The notes under the pieces were generated by a model that did no database searches, had not been told where the DNA came from, and saw nothing but the letters and a program-made list of their open reading frames with translations. From NCBI RefSeq assembly GCF_011516645.4, contig NZ_CP088287.1:1-64000 (forward strand): a stretch of DNA of 64,000 nt, read 5' to 3'. Position numbers and translations under genes: made by a program. Below, piece by piece: positions 18,928 to 27,671 of this stretch. The DNA is from Bradyrhizobium septentrionale. Lineage in GTDB: Bacteria > Pseudomonadota > Alphaproteobacteria > Rhizobiales > Xanthobacteraceae. How positions within the stretch are numbered: the stretch's first letter is position 1; each line of letters opens with the position of its first letter.

Positions 18928-21900
18928 CTATCCGTTAAATCTCTCACTTTGATCGCGCAATCCGTCCGTGATTCGAATATCGGAGCGTCCTGCACCACGC
19001 TTCTCGACACGCACTTGCACCGCAATACGATCGATCATGGCGGCGACGTGCGTGATGACGCCCACCTTCCGGCCGCGCCCTTGCAATGTTTCCAACGCGT
19101 CCACCGCCATATCGAGGGTCTCCGCATCGAGCGATCCAAAGCCTTCATCGATGAACAGCGTATCGACAAACGATGCACGGCCCTCAAGACCCGAGAGCGC
19201 GAGCGCAAGCGCCAAAGAGACGAGGAAGCGTTCGCCACCGGAGAGGCTTCGTGTCGCACGGAGCTCGTCGCCCATGTCGCGATCGCTGATCTGCAGCGTT
19301 AGGTCGGACGCAGCTCCTCGCGCAAGCAGATACCGTGGGCTTAATGCGCTGAGGTGATCATTGGCCAGCTGGATTAGATGATCGAGCGTGATGCCCTGTA
19401 CGAATCGACGAAAGCGATCGCCAGTGGCCGAGCCGACAGCATCACTGACGGATTGCCAAATCGCTAGCTCGGCTTTCGCTGTGTCGATTTCTACCGACAG
19501 GGTTGTGGCAGCGCGGCGCGCCTCGTCGTCTCGCAACAGCACAGCTGAAAGCGCTCCGGCGCGTTGGTGCAAGCCCCCGATTGCCGTCGTCAGCACTGCA
19601 ACGGCGGCGGTCAACGCCTCCGCGTCGGTTGTCTCGTCGAACTCTTCAAGAGCCCTGCTGAGGTCGCTCTGGCGCGTCAGGACCGCCGCACTGGCATCAA
19701 TCAGAGCCCGGTCTATCTCTTTAATTCGCGCCCGCAGCGCTCGGCACACGGCTTGATCGGTGGAAATGAGCGCGGCAACCTGATCAGACGATCGTTCAAC
19801 ACTCTGACAGGCGGCGTTGAAAGCATCTTCGGCCGACGCGCGACGCAGCGTCGCGACCTCCAATGCAGAGACGGCTTCCTCGCAGCGGGCGCAGGCCGCT
19901 TGGAACGCGGCGGCGGTCGTGGATTTTGCCTCGCGCGCCGCTGCTAGGGCTTCGCGAGCTGTTCGACGGAATTCGTTGATACGGGTACGGTGACTGGCCG
20001 TCGCCTCGCCATCAAGCAGCTTGGTCCGGTCAAGCATCTTCTCGTCTACAACAGAACGACGTTGATTAAGCCGGGCTGCCGACTCCGTCACCTGTTTTCC
20101 GGCATGTTCCAGCGAAGCGGCGGCGGCTGCACGATCAGGCGCTAATCGCTGCAACGTCAGATCGAGCTCGCCAACTTGCTTACGCAAGGCGTCGTACTCA
20201 TGGGCGACCGTCGAGAGGCAGGCGGCCACGCCCTCGGGATCGGCGTCGAGCTGCTCGGCTGTTCTATCCGCTGCGGCGAGAAATGGGGCGATTTCGCGAT
20301 CGATAGAGCCGAGACGCTCAGCAATATCCGCTCCCCGAACCGTGTGTTCCTTGAACGTCAACTGCGCGGCATGAAGTCTCGATCGCCGTTCCTCGATGTT
20401 CCGGATCATCGATTCGATCATCACACCGAGCACGTCGTGCTCTCGCTGCAAATCATCAATCTCTGTCCGGAGACGTCTGGCGTCTGCAAGCGGAACGCTG
20501 GCTGCGGTCCGCTCCACGCTTGCTGTCACTGCTAGCGCCGCCAATTCGGACGCTCCTTGCGCGTCCGGTACGATCGGCATACTAGCCACCAATCCCGCCT
20601 TTGCGCAGAGGTCTCGCAGCAACGATCTTTGCCCACTATAAACATCCTCGGCCGCAGACACTTGGCTGCGCGCGGCGTCAATTCCTCGCTTTGCCTCGGA
20701 CTGCCGCACCTCGGCTGCAGCGAGCGCGCGTGTGGCTACGCTAACGCGCAGGCTTGTCGCGTCCAGCGCCGCATCTAGTTCCTGGCGACGGCGGCGGATC
20801 GCCGCGACCATGTCGTTCAGCGCGCTGGGGTTTAAAAGATGGGGATGATCTGTGCTGCCGCACACGGGGCAGGCTGCATCCGGGGCCAACATACTGCGCA
20901 AGTGGGCCGCCTCCGGCGAGACGGCTTCGTCGGCAAGGTCAGCGAGCGGCTCGATTTCGGCGCGGGCCGTTCGATCGCGGAGTTGTTCGGACTCAGCGAC
21001 AGCGATCTGGCCGCTAGCCGTGCTTACCTCCTGCGCTGCGGCGGCAAGCGCCGAAACACCGCGAGCCAGATCCGCCGATGCGCGAATGTGCTGCCCACAG
21101 ACAGCACTCGCCTCACGAACGGCATCAAGAACGCGCTGCAGGCTCGTGTCACGTTCGTACAGCACAGCTTCGTCGATTGCAGCAAGACTGCTTCGGCGGC
21201 CGCCGATGTCACGAGTGAAGCCCTCTTTTCGATCGCGATCCACAGCGAGCTTCTCTGAAAGCTCCGCTATTTCGAGTTCTAAGCTCGCCACGGTCCTTCC
21301 GACTTCAGCTACGCCGAAGGCCGCCGCGGCGCCGTCACGTTTCAGTATGACCCGCTTGTCTAACAGGGCCGTCGCGTCGTCGAGGCGATCGGCAAGAAGG
21401 GCGCAACTAGATTGACCCTTCAGTTGCGCCGTTGCTATGCGGTGCCATTCGGCCGTCTGGGCAAGAGTGTGATCAATTGCTGCGAGCGCATCCACGTGAT
21501 TCCGAAGGACCGTCTCAGCCTGCTGCGATTTCTCCGTCGCGTCGTTGAACTCGATCCGGGCCGTTGCGAGCTCCGCGTCGAGTTTTTCCGCTTCGCTCCA
21601 GAGGGGACCAAAGTGCTTGAAGATGTCTTCCGCGGCGCCGTCGGCCGTGGTCGCGTCCGACAGTTGAGTCGCTGCCGCCTCGTCGATCGCCCGCGAGTCT
21701 TCGCGCGCGATAAGCAACTCGCCGAGCCTTGTCGCGGCTGCGACAGCAGTCCACCGGGCGTTATCCAGATCTACGGACAATGGACGGAGCGGTTCGACCA
21801 AATCGAGTTCGGCCAAGGAACGATACTCATCCGCAGCGGCCTCACGCGCCGATCCCGCAACCGCTGCTTGGACCTCCGCCTGATTGAGATCGCTTCGGGC

Positions 21901-22707
21901 GGTAGCGACACGCTTGAAATGATCCAGTCGCCCAATGTCGTGATCGCGCTCTGCAACCTTTTGGGCGATGGCTTCAGCGAGCTGGCTTTGCTCTTCAAGT
22001 CGCCGCTGTCTGCCATCGTCGTCGAGAAGGCCGATGTCGCTGCGTGACTGCTCAAGCTGCTCGACACCTCTCCGACGCGCTTCCGTGCCTTCATGAATAC
22101 GAACCGAGATTGCGGCGTAGATCTCCGTACCGGTTATCTTCTCAAGCAATTCGGCACGTTCGCTCTCGGCCGCGAGCAAGAACGTATCAAATTCGCCCTG
22201 GGCGAGAAGCACAGTTCGCCGGAACTGATCGAATGTAAGGTCAGTCCGCGCTTCTACAGCTTCGCGAACCTGGGTCTTACCCGTTGCCACGGCGCTGCCG
22301 TCATCAAGGCGAAATAGCGCACGCTGTTCATTTTGGAGCCGTCCATTTGCACGGGCGCGCGCACGATTGGCTTCCCATCGGACGCGGTAGCGCTCTCCAT
22401 CTTGTCCGACGAAATCCACCTCAGCATATCCGCCGCCGGCCCCGCGGCGCAGGATCGCGCGGCCGTCATGAATGGAGATCGCCTCCCCGCTGGGATCGGG
22501 AGCATTCTCCCGACGGCCGATAGAGACACGTGGATATTCGCCATAGAGCGCAAGGCACAGCGCATCGAGAATAGTGGATTTCCCGGCGCCCGTCTCGCCT
22601 GTGATCGCGAATAGGCCCGAACCGGCAAGCGGGCCGGCCGCCAGATCGATTTCGAACGGCGCCGCAAGACTAGCCAGATTTGCGCCCCGGATTGCAAGGA
22701 TGCGCAT
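18928..22707 (-). CDS. sbcC: SbcC, ATPase subunit of the SbcCD (Mre11-Rad50-type) nuclease
   Basis: A 1259-residue Rad50-type SMC ATPase that opens DNA hairpins and processes double-strand ends with SbcD. Walker A GETGAGKST lies at 37-45, two long coiled-coil arms surround a zinc hook CPVCGSTDH near 610, then comes the ABC signature LSGGERFLVSLALALAL near 1155 and Walker B TLFIDEGFGSLD near 1185, with the D-loop and H-loop after it. Length is slightly above the E. coli protein. The start lies 3 bp after the sbcD stop, so the two are translated together. Coding sequence appears intact. Confidence 0.95.
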   Translation of the reverse strand: MRILAIRGANLASLAAPFEIDLAAGPLAGSGLFAITGETGAGKSTILDALCLALYGEYPRVSIGRRENAPDPSGEAISIHDGRAILRRGAGGGYAEVDFVGQDGERYRVRWEANRARARANGRLQNEQRALFRLDDGSAVATGKTQVREAVEARTDLTFDQFRRTVLLAQGEFDTFLLAAESERAELLEKITGTEIYAAISVRIHEGTEARRRGVEQLEQSRSDIGLLDDDGRQRRLEEQSQLAEAIAQKVAERDHDIGRLDHFKRVATARSDLNQAEVQAAVAGSAREAAADEYRSLAELDLVEPLRPLSVDLDNARWTAVAAATRLGELLIAREDSRAIDEAAATQLSDATTADGAAEDIFKHFGPLWSEAEKLDAELATARIEFNDATEKSQQAETVLRNHVDALAAIDHTLAQTAEWHRIATAQLKGQSSCALLADRLDDATALLDKRVILKRDGAAAAFGVAEVGRTVASLELEIAELSEKLAVDRDRKEGFTRDIGGRRSSLAAIDEAVLYERDTSLQRVLDAVREASAVCGQHIRASADLARGVSALAAAAQEVSTASGQIAVAESEQLRDRTARAEIEPLADLADEAVSPEAAHLRSMLAPDAACPVCGSTDHPHLLNPSALNDMVAAIRRRRQELDAALDATSLRVSVATRALAAAEVRQSEAKRGIDAARSQVSAAEDVYSGQRSLLRDLCAKAGLVASMPIVPDAQGASELAALAVTASVERTAASVPLADARRLRTEIDDLQREHDVLGVMIESMIRNIEERRSRLHAAQLTFKEHTVRGADIAERLGSIDREIAPFLAAADRTAEQLDADPEGVAACLSTVAHEYDALRKQVGELDLTLQRLAPDRAAAAASLEHAGKQVTESAARLNQRRSVVDEKMLDRTKLLDGEATASHRTRINEFRRTAREALAAAREAKSTTAAAFQAACARCEEAVSALEVATLRRASAEDAFNAACQSVERSSDQVAALISTDQAVCRALRARIKEIDRALIDASAAVLTRQSDLSRALEEFDETTDAEALTAAVAVLTTAIGGLHQRAGALSAVLLRDDEARRAATTLSVEIDTAKAELAIWQSVSDAVGSATGDRFRRFVQGITLDHLIQLANDHLSALSPRYLLARGAASDLTLQISDRDMGDELRATRSLSGGERFLVSLALALALSGLEGRASFVDTLFIDEGFGSLDAETLDMAVDALETLQGRGRKVGVITHVAAMIDRIAVQVRVEKRGAGRSDIRITDGLRDQSERFNG

Positions 22708-22710
22708 GGG

Positions 22711-23943
22711 TCAGGCCTCCGCACGCGCACGATGGAAGACCTCGAGATGCGCAGCTTCCGGCGCCACGCCGAACGCACGTTCGAACGCAAGCTTGAACAC
22801 ATCCTCCGGGTCCCGGTCCGCTAGCCTGATCAAGGGATCGGCGATCACCGCCTTATTAAGCTCGTCGGGCATCGCGGTGACGCGAACATCGACGATGCGG
22901 ACGGGAAAGCTCTCGGCAATTCGGTCGATCTCCTCCCGAAACCCAGGTGAAAGCCCTTCGCGAGCGATGCGGATCTGGACAAATGGTCGCTCGTCCATCG
23001 CCAGATCTGGCTGGAGATCCAGGGCACTGAGATAATCGCCAAGCTCGTTCAGGTGCATATCGCCGGCCTCTGGGAGTCGAAGGAAGGGAACTGGTCTGCT
23101 GATGGGGATATCTTCAGACACAGCCTGCGCCCCGTCGAGCTTCACAAGGGTTACGCCATGATGATACGGCTGCTCCGTGGCCGACAACGGAATGAGTGAA
23201 CCCGAATAGCGGACCGAATCTCGTCCAACGGCCTGAGCTTTGTGCAGATGGCCGAGCGCCACGTAGCTCGCTTCCACTGGGAACACATCATGCGGCACGG
23301 CGTGCTGACCGCCCACCAATATCCGCCGCTCGGCGCCCTCCGACTCGATGCCGCCGGCGACGTGAAGATGGCCTGTAGCGATAAACGGCAAACCGTCCAT
23401 CTGCGGGCGTAACGTATCGAGCAGTTCGCTATAAAGGGAGCGCACGCCGGCCACGATCGGCGAACCCGCCTCGCCATCCAACCGCGTCAAGTTGGGAAGG
23501 CAGGCGGCCGTGGGGTAGGAGACCGCGAGGACATGAGCCGCAACCGCGCCGGTCTCATCCGTGATCGGCACGCAATGACGCGACGCCTCGATCCGACCAT
23601 TGGGCCGCCGAACATTTCCAACCACACGGATGTTAAACGCCTCCAGCAAAGGCCGAGGCGCCTCCAGCCGACCAGCGGCGTCGTGGTTGCCGGCGACGAT
23701 CACAGTTGTCATTCGCGGCCTAGCGCGACTAAGTCTCACGAGGGTGTCGTAAAAAAGCCGCTGCGCCTCTCCGGAAGGATTCTGATTTTCAAATACGTCG
23801 CCGGCAATAATGAGCGCGTCTACATCATGCTCGACGACGATCGCTTCAAGGCCCTCGAAAACTCTGCGGTGCTCATGCTCGCGGGAAAATCCCCGGAGCA
23901 TCTGGCCGAGATGCCAATCAGCCGTGTGCAAGATACGGATCAT
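22711..23943 (-). CDS. sbcD: SbcD, Mre11-type nuclease subunit
   Basis: A 410-residue calcineurin-fold nuclease. Metal ligands are visible in LHTADWHLGQ (Asp9, His11), IIAGDVFENQNP, VAGNHDAAGR, ATGHLHVAG and ALGHLHKAQ. The C-terminal capping part continues to about residue 400. It carries the exo- and endonuclease active site of the SbcCD complex. ATG at 23943 opens the sbcDC operon; about 160 bp separate it from the SMC-like gene upstream, which reads in the same direction. Confidence 0.95.
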   Translation of the reverse strand: MIRILHTADWHLGQMLRGFSREHEHRRVFEGLEAIVVEHDVDALIIAGDVFENQNPSGEAQRLFYDTLVRLSRARPRMTTVIVAGNHDAAGRLEAPRPLLEAFNIRVVGNVRRPNGRIEASRHCVPITDETGAVAAHVLAVSYPTAACLPNLTRLDGEAGSPIVAGVRSLYSELLDTLRPQMDGLPFIATGHLHVAGGIESEGAERRILVGGQHAVPHDVFPVEASYVALGHLHKAQAVGRDSVRYSGSLIPLSATEQPYHHGVTLVKLDGAQAVSEDIPISRPVPFLRLPEAGDMHLNELGDYLSALDLQPDLAMDERPFVQIRIAREGLSPGFREEIDRIAESFPVRIVDVRVTAMPDELNKAVIADPLIRLADRDPEDVFKLAFERAFGVAPEAAHLEVFHRARAEA

Positions 23944-24101
23944 ATATTTTCTCTTACTTTGAAAACGCTTTGCGGTTCAACACGAAGTCGTTCGGCATGG
24001 ATCAATCATCGCTCACACGCTCGGCCGGACGATAGCGGCTCAACGTCACCTTGAAAGTCGGCCTGCGTGTGGAAGCCGCGCGCTGCAGAACGCTCCCATC
24101 T

Positions 24102-26606
24102 CTATACCGTTCCCTTCGCGACCGGCGCCGACGGCGCGACGGCAAGGAACTCGAACTGCGCCTCACATCCGGCATGCGCACAGACCGGCTTCTTGAGAGT
24201 GAATGGCCTTTGAAACCTGGTGCGCTCACATTTCGGGCAGGCGAATTGCTTACGGAACGCTTTGAATTCATCCCACCTTGCACGCTCATCGCCGATCGAG
24301 CCATCGCCGTAGGGGCCATCCTGAAAATGGCTTCCAAAATTCTCGATCTCACCCTTCTGTAGACTGGTCAGGAAGCGGTTGTTGATGCCGGCGATGGGTT
24401 TGGGATCCAACTTCGCATCCCTGAGAAAACTCGCGAGTGCCGAAGCGAGTTCGCTCCGTTCATAGGAATAGGCTCTCTCCAGAGGTCGAATCCGGACGCT
24501 CACGCCGAAGTCACGGCAAATTCCGAGCAACCATTCTTCCTCGGCCTGCCGCATCTCATTTGCTGCGAATTGACCTTCGGCCCAGCGCGTCTCGATCATC
24601 TCGTCGCTCACCTTGTGATCTGCAAAGCGCGGCCCATACGCTGGATCGAGACCGATGATGCGCGTGAAATGCCAGTCCTTTGCCTCAAGCTGATCCTTCA
24701 AATAATTGAAGAAGCGCTCATCATGCGTGGTGACAAGGATCTGGCAATCGCTGAACATTGCAGCGACAAGGCTACCGATCGTGCGGCGATGATCCGCGTC
24801 ATACGAAGTGACGATGTCGTCGAGTGCGATGATCGGGGCGGAGGGGTTGAACTGCTTGATTGCCGCCAGCCGTAGCGCCAGCGCCACCGAATGAATCTGG
24901 GAATCGCTGAGATACCCACCCGGCTGAACTCCAGGCCGGTTCTTCGCGAAGTCGATTACCAAATTGAGCCGTTGCTGGTTGGTATCGTCTTCAGCCGGCA
25001 ACTCCAGACGGATGGGGGCTGCTCCTGCGCCCTGGATTACCTTGTAGATATTGTTCATCGGCGTCTGCAGCTTATCGAGCAGCGCCTGGACCTTCTTGCG
25101 GATCTCGCCTGAGATCGTCGTCGCTTGCGCCGTCAAGGCCTCTGAGAGGCTTCTCAACTCCTCCTGAGTCCGAATTGCTAGCAACCGCTCGGCCTGCAAC
25201 TCCAGCAAGCGGTCAATCTTCACCTTGGCCTTGGCGTAGGTTTGATCACCCTGCTTGGCCTCGATGTCAGCTATCTTCGTTCCCAGTTTGCCTAGCAGTG
25301 CGGATATCGCCGCAACGACAGCGGCGGAAGCAGGCGGATCCCCGGACGACCAGACTTCAACGGCGGCTCGATAGCTTGCAAGCTTGGCCTTCAGCTCTCC
25401 CTCCGCATCCCCGAGAAGACCGGCAATCCCCGGCAACGCCGCCACCAACAGGGTATGAGCTTTGTTCGCCGCTAGGTTGGCGCTATTCAGTGCCGACTTA
25501 GCGGCGGCATAATCGGCTAACTCTTCGAGGTGCTTGGCCACATGCGCGCGGATGCCATCTGCGCTTCCGGCCTTGGTCTCGGTGATTGGAGTCATGCAGA
25601 TCGGACATGCCTCCGGGCTCGGGCCGCCTTCGGTGAAAAACGGCTCTGCAGCCTTCCACAAAGTCTGAAAGGCAGAGCTTGCAGCTTTTCCGCGTTCGTC
25701 CACCTCGGCCTTTACCGCCTTCGACAGATCAGCCGCACCGGTCTCAAACATCGGTACAGCGCCAGCGACAACGGTTTTGCCGCTCTCCTCATCGAGAACC
25801 TCGTTCCAGAGAGTCGCCGCAGCCTGCCTGATTTGGCGCAGACCGGCGAGTCCGACCTGGTGCTCTTCTGCCTTCGCGCGGTTGGTCAGTTCAACGTAGG
25901 CAGGATCGGAAACATCTAACGCCTTCAGCACGAGTACCTTGTCGAGAGGCGCAAGGAGGACGGTGTTGGCGTGAACCAGAACCTCCGGCCCGTCCCACGC
26001 AGTGACGGCGTTGGCGGTCTCCTTGGCGAGCTGCCCATCTACACGTTGTTGCGCGGTCCGATCATCGGCCGCGGCCTTAATCTGCGATCGCAGCGCGCGG
26101 ATGTTCTTCTGAACCTCGACCAGCGGCCCAAGCTGCAACCAGGTCGCAACGTCAGTGTAGCGCTGCTCGGGGGTGTGGGCCTCCACGAATGTCCTCAGCA
26201 CGTGTCCCCGGATGATTGGACTGACCGCGAGGCATCCACTCACCGTCACGACGATGGCCGGCATTGGTCGCTTCGCACCAGCAGCCGACCGGCTTCCGCT
26301 CGTAACAGTGCCGCCGGTGGCGAAGCCAATGGTAACGCTCGGCGCGAGCTTGGCCTCTTCAGCGAGATTGTGCGCCAGAGCGACAAAACCCGCATTGTTG
26401 TTGATCGTCCGAAGGCCCAGCCGATCGAGCGTCCCGTCCTTCGAGAACATGAACTCCAGTGCGTCTATTACACTGGATTTGCCATTGCCGTTCGGCGCGA
26501 AAATCGCGAGGCACCGTTTCTTGCTGAAATCGAACGTCTTCGGTTGTAGGAAAGCCCGAAATCCAGTGAGGCCAAGGGTCTGAATGAAATAGAGCGCGTC
26601 AGCCAT
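24102..26606 (-). CDS. SMC/Rad50-like ATPase with zinc hook and C-terminal zinc ribbon
   Basis: An 834-residue ATPase. Walker A FAPNGNGKSS lies at 36-45 after a RecF-like start; a CPICMTPI half-hook near 335 sits between coiled-coil arms. A signature-like SDSQIHSVALALRLA is followed by Walker B IIALDDIVTSYD near 590 and an H-loop VTTHDERFF. The last 220 residues are an extra domain ending in CPKCERTRF...CAHAGC, a likely four-Cys zinc ribbon near 785-810. It differs from SbcC, RecN and RecF in this tail. Its start overlaps a 75-residue gene by 8 bp. The shape recalls SMC proteins of defence systems such as Lamassu LmuB, but no LmuA-type effector is next to it. Confidence 0.75.
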   Translation of the reverse strand: MADALYFIQTLGLTGFRAFLQPKTFDFSKKRCLAIFAPNGNGKSSVIDALEFMFSKDGTLDRLGLRTINNNAGFVALAHNLAEEAKLAPSVTIGFATGGTVTSGSRSAAGAKRPMPAIVVTVSGCLAVSPIIRGHVLRTFVEAHTPEQRYTDVATWLQLGPLVEVQKNIRALRSQIKAAADDRTAQQRVDGQLAKETANAVTAWDGPEVLVHANTVLLAPLDKVLVLKALDVSDPAYVELTNRAKAEEHQVGLAGLRQIRQAAATLWNEVLDEESGKTVVAGAVPMFETGAADLSKAVKAEVDERGKAASSAFQTLWKAAEPFFTEGGPSPEACPICMTPITETKAGSADGIRAHVAKHLEELADYAAAKSALNSANLAANKAHTLLVAALPGIAGLLGDAEGELKAKLASYRAAVEVWSSGDPPASAAVVAAISALLGKLGTKIADIEAKQGDQTYAKAKVKIDRLLELQAERLLAIRTQEELRSLSEALTAQATTISGEIRKKVQALLDKLQTPMNNIYKVIQGAGAAPIRLELPAEDDTNQQRLNLVIDFAKNRPGVQPGGYLSDSQIHSVALALRLAAIKQFNPSAPIIALDDIVTSYDADHRRTIGSLVAAMFSDCQILVTTHDERFFNYLKDQLEAKDWHFTRIIGLDPAYGPRFADHKVSDEMIETRWAEGQFAANEMRQAEEEWLLGICRDFGVSVRIRPLERAYSYERSELASALASFLRDAKLDPKPIAGINNRFLTSLQKGEIENFGSHFQDGPYGDGSIGDERARWDEFKAFRKQFACPKCERTRFQRPFTLKKPVCAHAGCEAQFEFLAVAPSAPVAKGTV

Positions 26607-26826
26607 TTGTTTCCTTCGCCGTCGGAGGATTTGCTCGGTTGCCCGCGAGCTTGACTATCGCCGTTTTCGCCTTAGCCACGGCATCTGGCGTTGGGGATGC
26701 CTGTAGGAGATGTGCTCCAAGAATGTCGGCGAGGCCAACATCCACGCCTTCTTTTTCGAACAGGTGTTTGGCCAGTCCGGCTAAGAACTCCGCGGTTGAC
26801 TGACCTGGCTCTTTCTTCTCTTGCAT
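26599..26826 (-). CDS. Small protein coupled to the SMC-like ATPase
   Basis: A 75-residue, charged and probably helical protein with no recognised domain. ATG at 26826; the last 8 bp overlap the start of the ATPase gene, which argues for a real gene and translational coupling. A small subunit next to an SMC-like ATPase is a common arrangement (compare LmuC with LmuB), but no specific relation can be claimed. Confidence 0.6.
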   Translation of the reverse strand: MQEKKEPGQSTAEFLAGLAKHLFEKEGVDVGLADILGAHLLQASPTPDAVAKAKTAIVKLAGNRANPPTAKETNG

Positions 26827-27006
26827 GCGCGCTCTCCCGGAGCAAAATTATAGCTTCACCACTTTTGGATGCATACCGAAATCGGGGTACGTACGCGGAA
26901 TTTAGCGCTGTCCTCGCCATCCATTGGACACCACAAGACAACTGTAGACCCGAGAGGCCAATCGTTATTTGAGAAGCGATGGCTCGCACACGCGAAGCAG
27001 CTGAGA

Positions 27007-27180
27007 TCAAATTTCACCCGTGGATGCGGTCAGATCCACCGTCGCGAACCTTATGCTGTGACCCTGAATGACAACCGTCTCGTCTAAGGTTCCCCAGATG
27101 GACGGATGCAAGAGCAAACCCTGAGCGTGATCTGCCAGGGGATCTCCGCGGCCAACCTGTGAGCGAAGATAGGCATACCC
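27007..27180 (-). pseudogene. mcrC: McrC C-terminal remnant
   Basis: Reading the minus strand, the frame gives YAYLRSQVGRGD, QGLLLHPSIWG and VVIQGHSIRFATVDL to a stop at 27007. This matches the end of McrC (YxxYAYL, LLYP and G..I...T.DL blocks), the nuclease partner of the McrB GTPase. Only about the last 57 codons remain, fused out of frame to an McrB N-terminus. Confidence 0.65.
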
Positions 27181-27478
27181 GGACCCGCCTTCCATCATTC
27201 AGGTTTTCGGTGATCGTGCCGATCGCTTTGATGGCCATCACGGAAACGGCTTTATCCTGATTATCAAAGGGCAAACCGTGTTTGCGCGTATACGACGACT
27301 TGATCGCGATGCGGTCCCCGGGGCGCATAGATCGCACCAATTCGAGGTACCTGTCTTCGTAACCGTTTTCCCAGATCCCCTCCGCCAAGAAGCGTGGCAT
27401 CTGATCTTCTGTACCGCCGTAAGTTGCCCCCACGAACCAAGTCGCCTTTGATCCGCCTTGAGTTGGTGCGTTGTTCAT
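27014..27478 (-). pseudogene. mcrB: McrB-like N-terminal domain, gene collapsed by internal deletion
   Basis: ATG at 27478 has a strong AAGGAG site. The first about 95 residues (WFVGATYGG, RFLAEGIWENGYEDRYLELV, MRPGDRIAIKSSYTRKHGLPF, MAIKAIGTITEN) match the N-terminal reader-type domain seen at the start of McrB-like GTPases. After GRRVRV at about 27185 the frame runs into McrC sequence in the wrong frame and stops at 27014. The whole GTPase module and most of McrC are missing. It is a deletion remnant of an mcrBC locus. Confidence 0.75.
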
Positions 27479-27671
27479 TTTGCTCCTTCAGCAGCACTGG
27501 TCGATTTAGCAATGTATCCGTTAGAACGCTCGTTTTTGGTACATCCCACGCCGGAGCCTTTGGCCTCGAACCTGTATGTGTAGTTACGAAGTACCAAGCG
27601 CGTTCTCGGTCAGCCATTCCTCGACAAGCATAAAATGCTTCAACTTTGACCACCTGCGTCGCCCCGACACG

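Noticed and set aside
24437..26583. Several plus-strand frames across the SMC-like gene
   Set aside because: All are shadows of the 834-residue minus-strand gene.
27264..27653. 129-codon minus-strand gene upstream of the mcrB remnant
   Set aside because: It overlaps the well-supported McrB N-terminus in another frame and has no recognised features, though its first 60 codons are not excluded.
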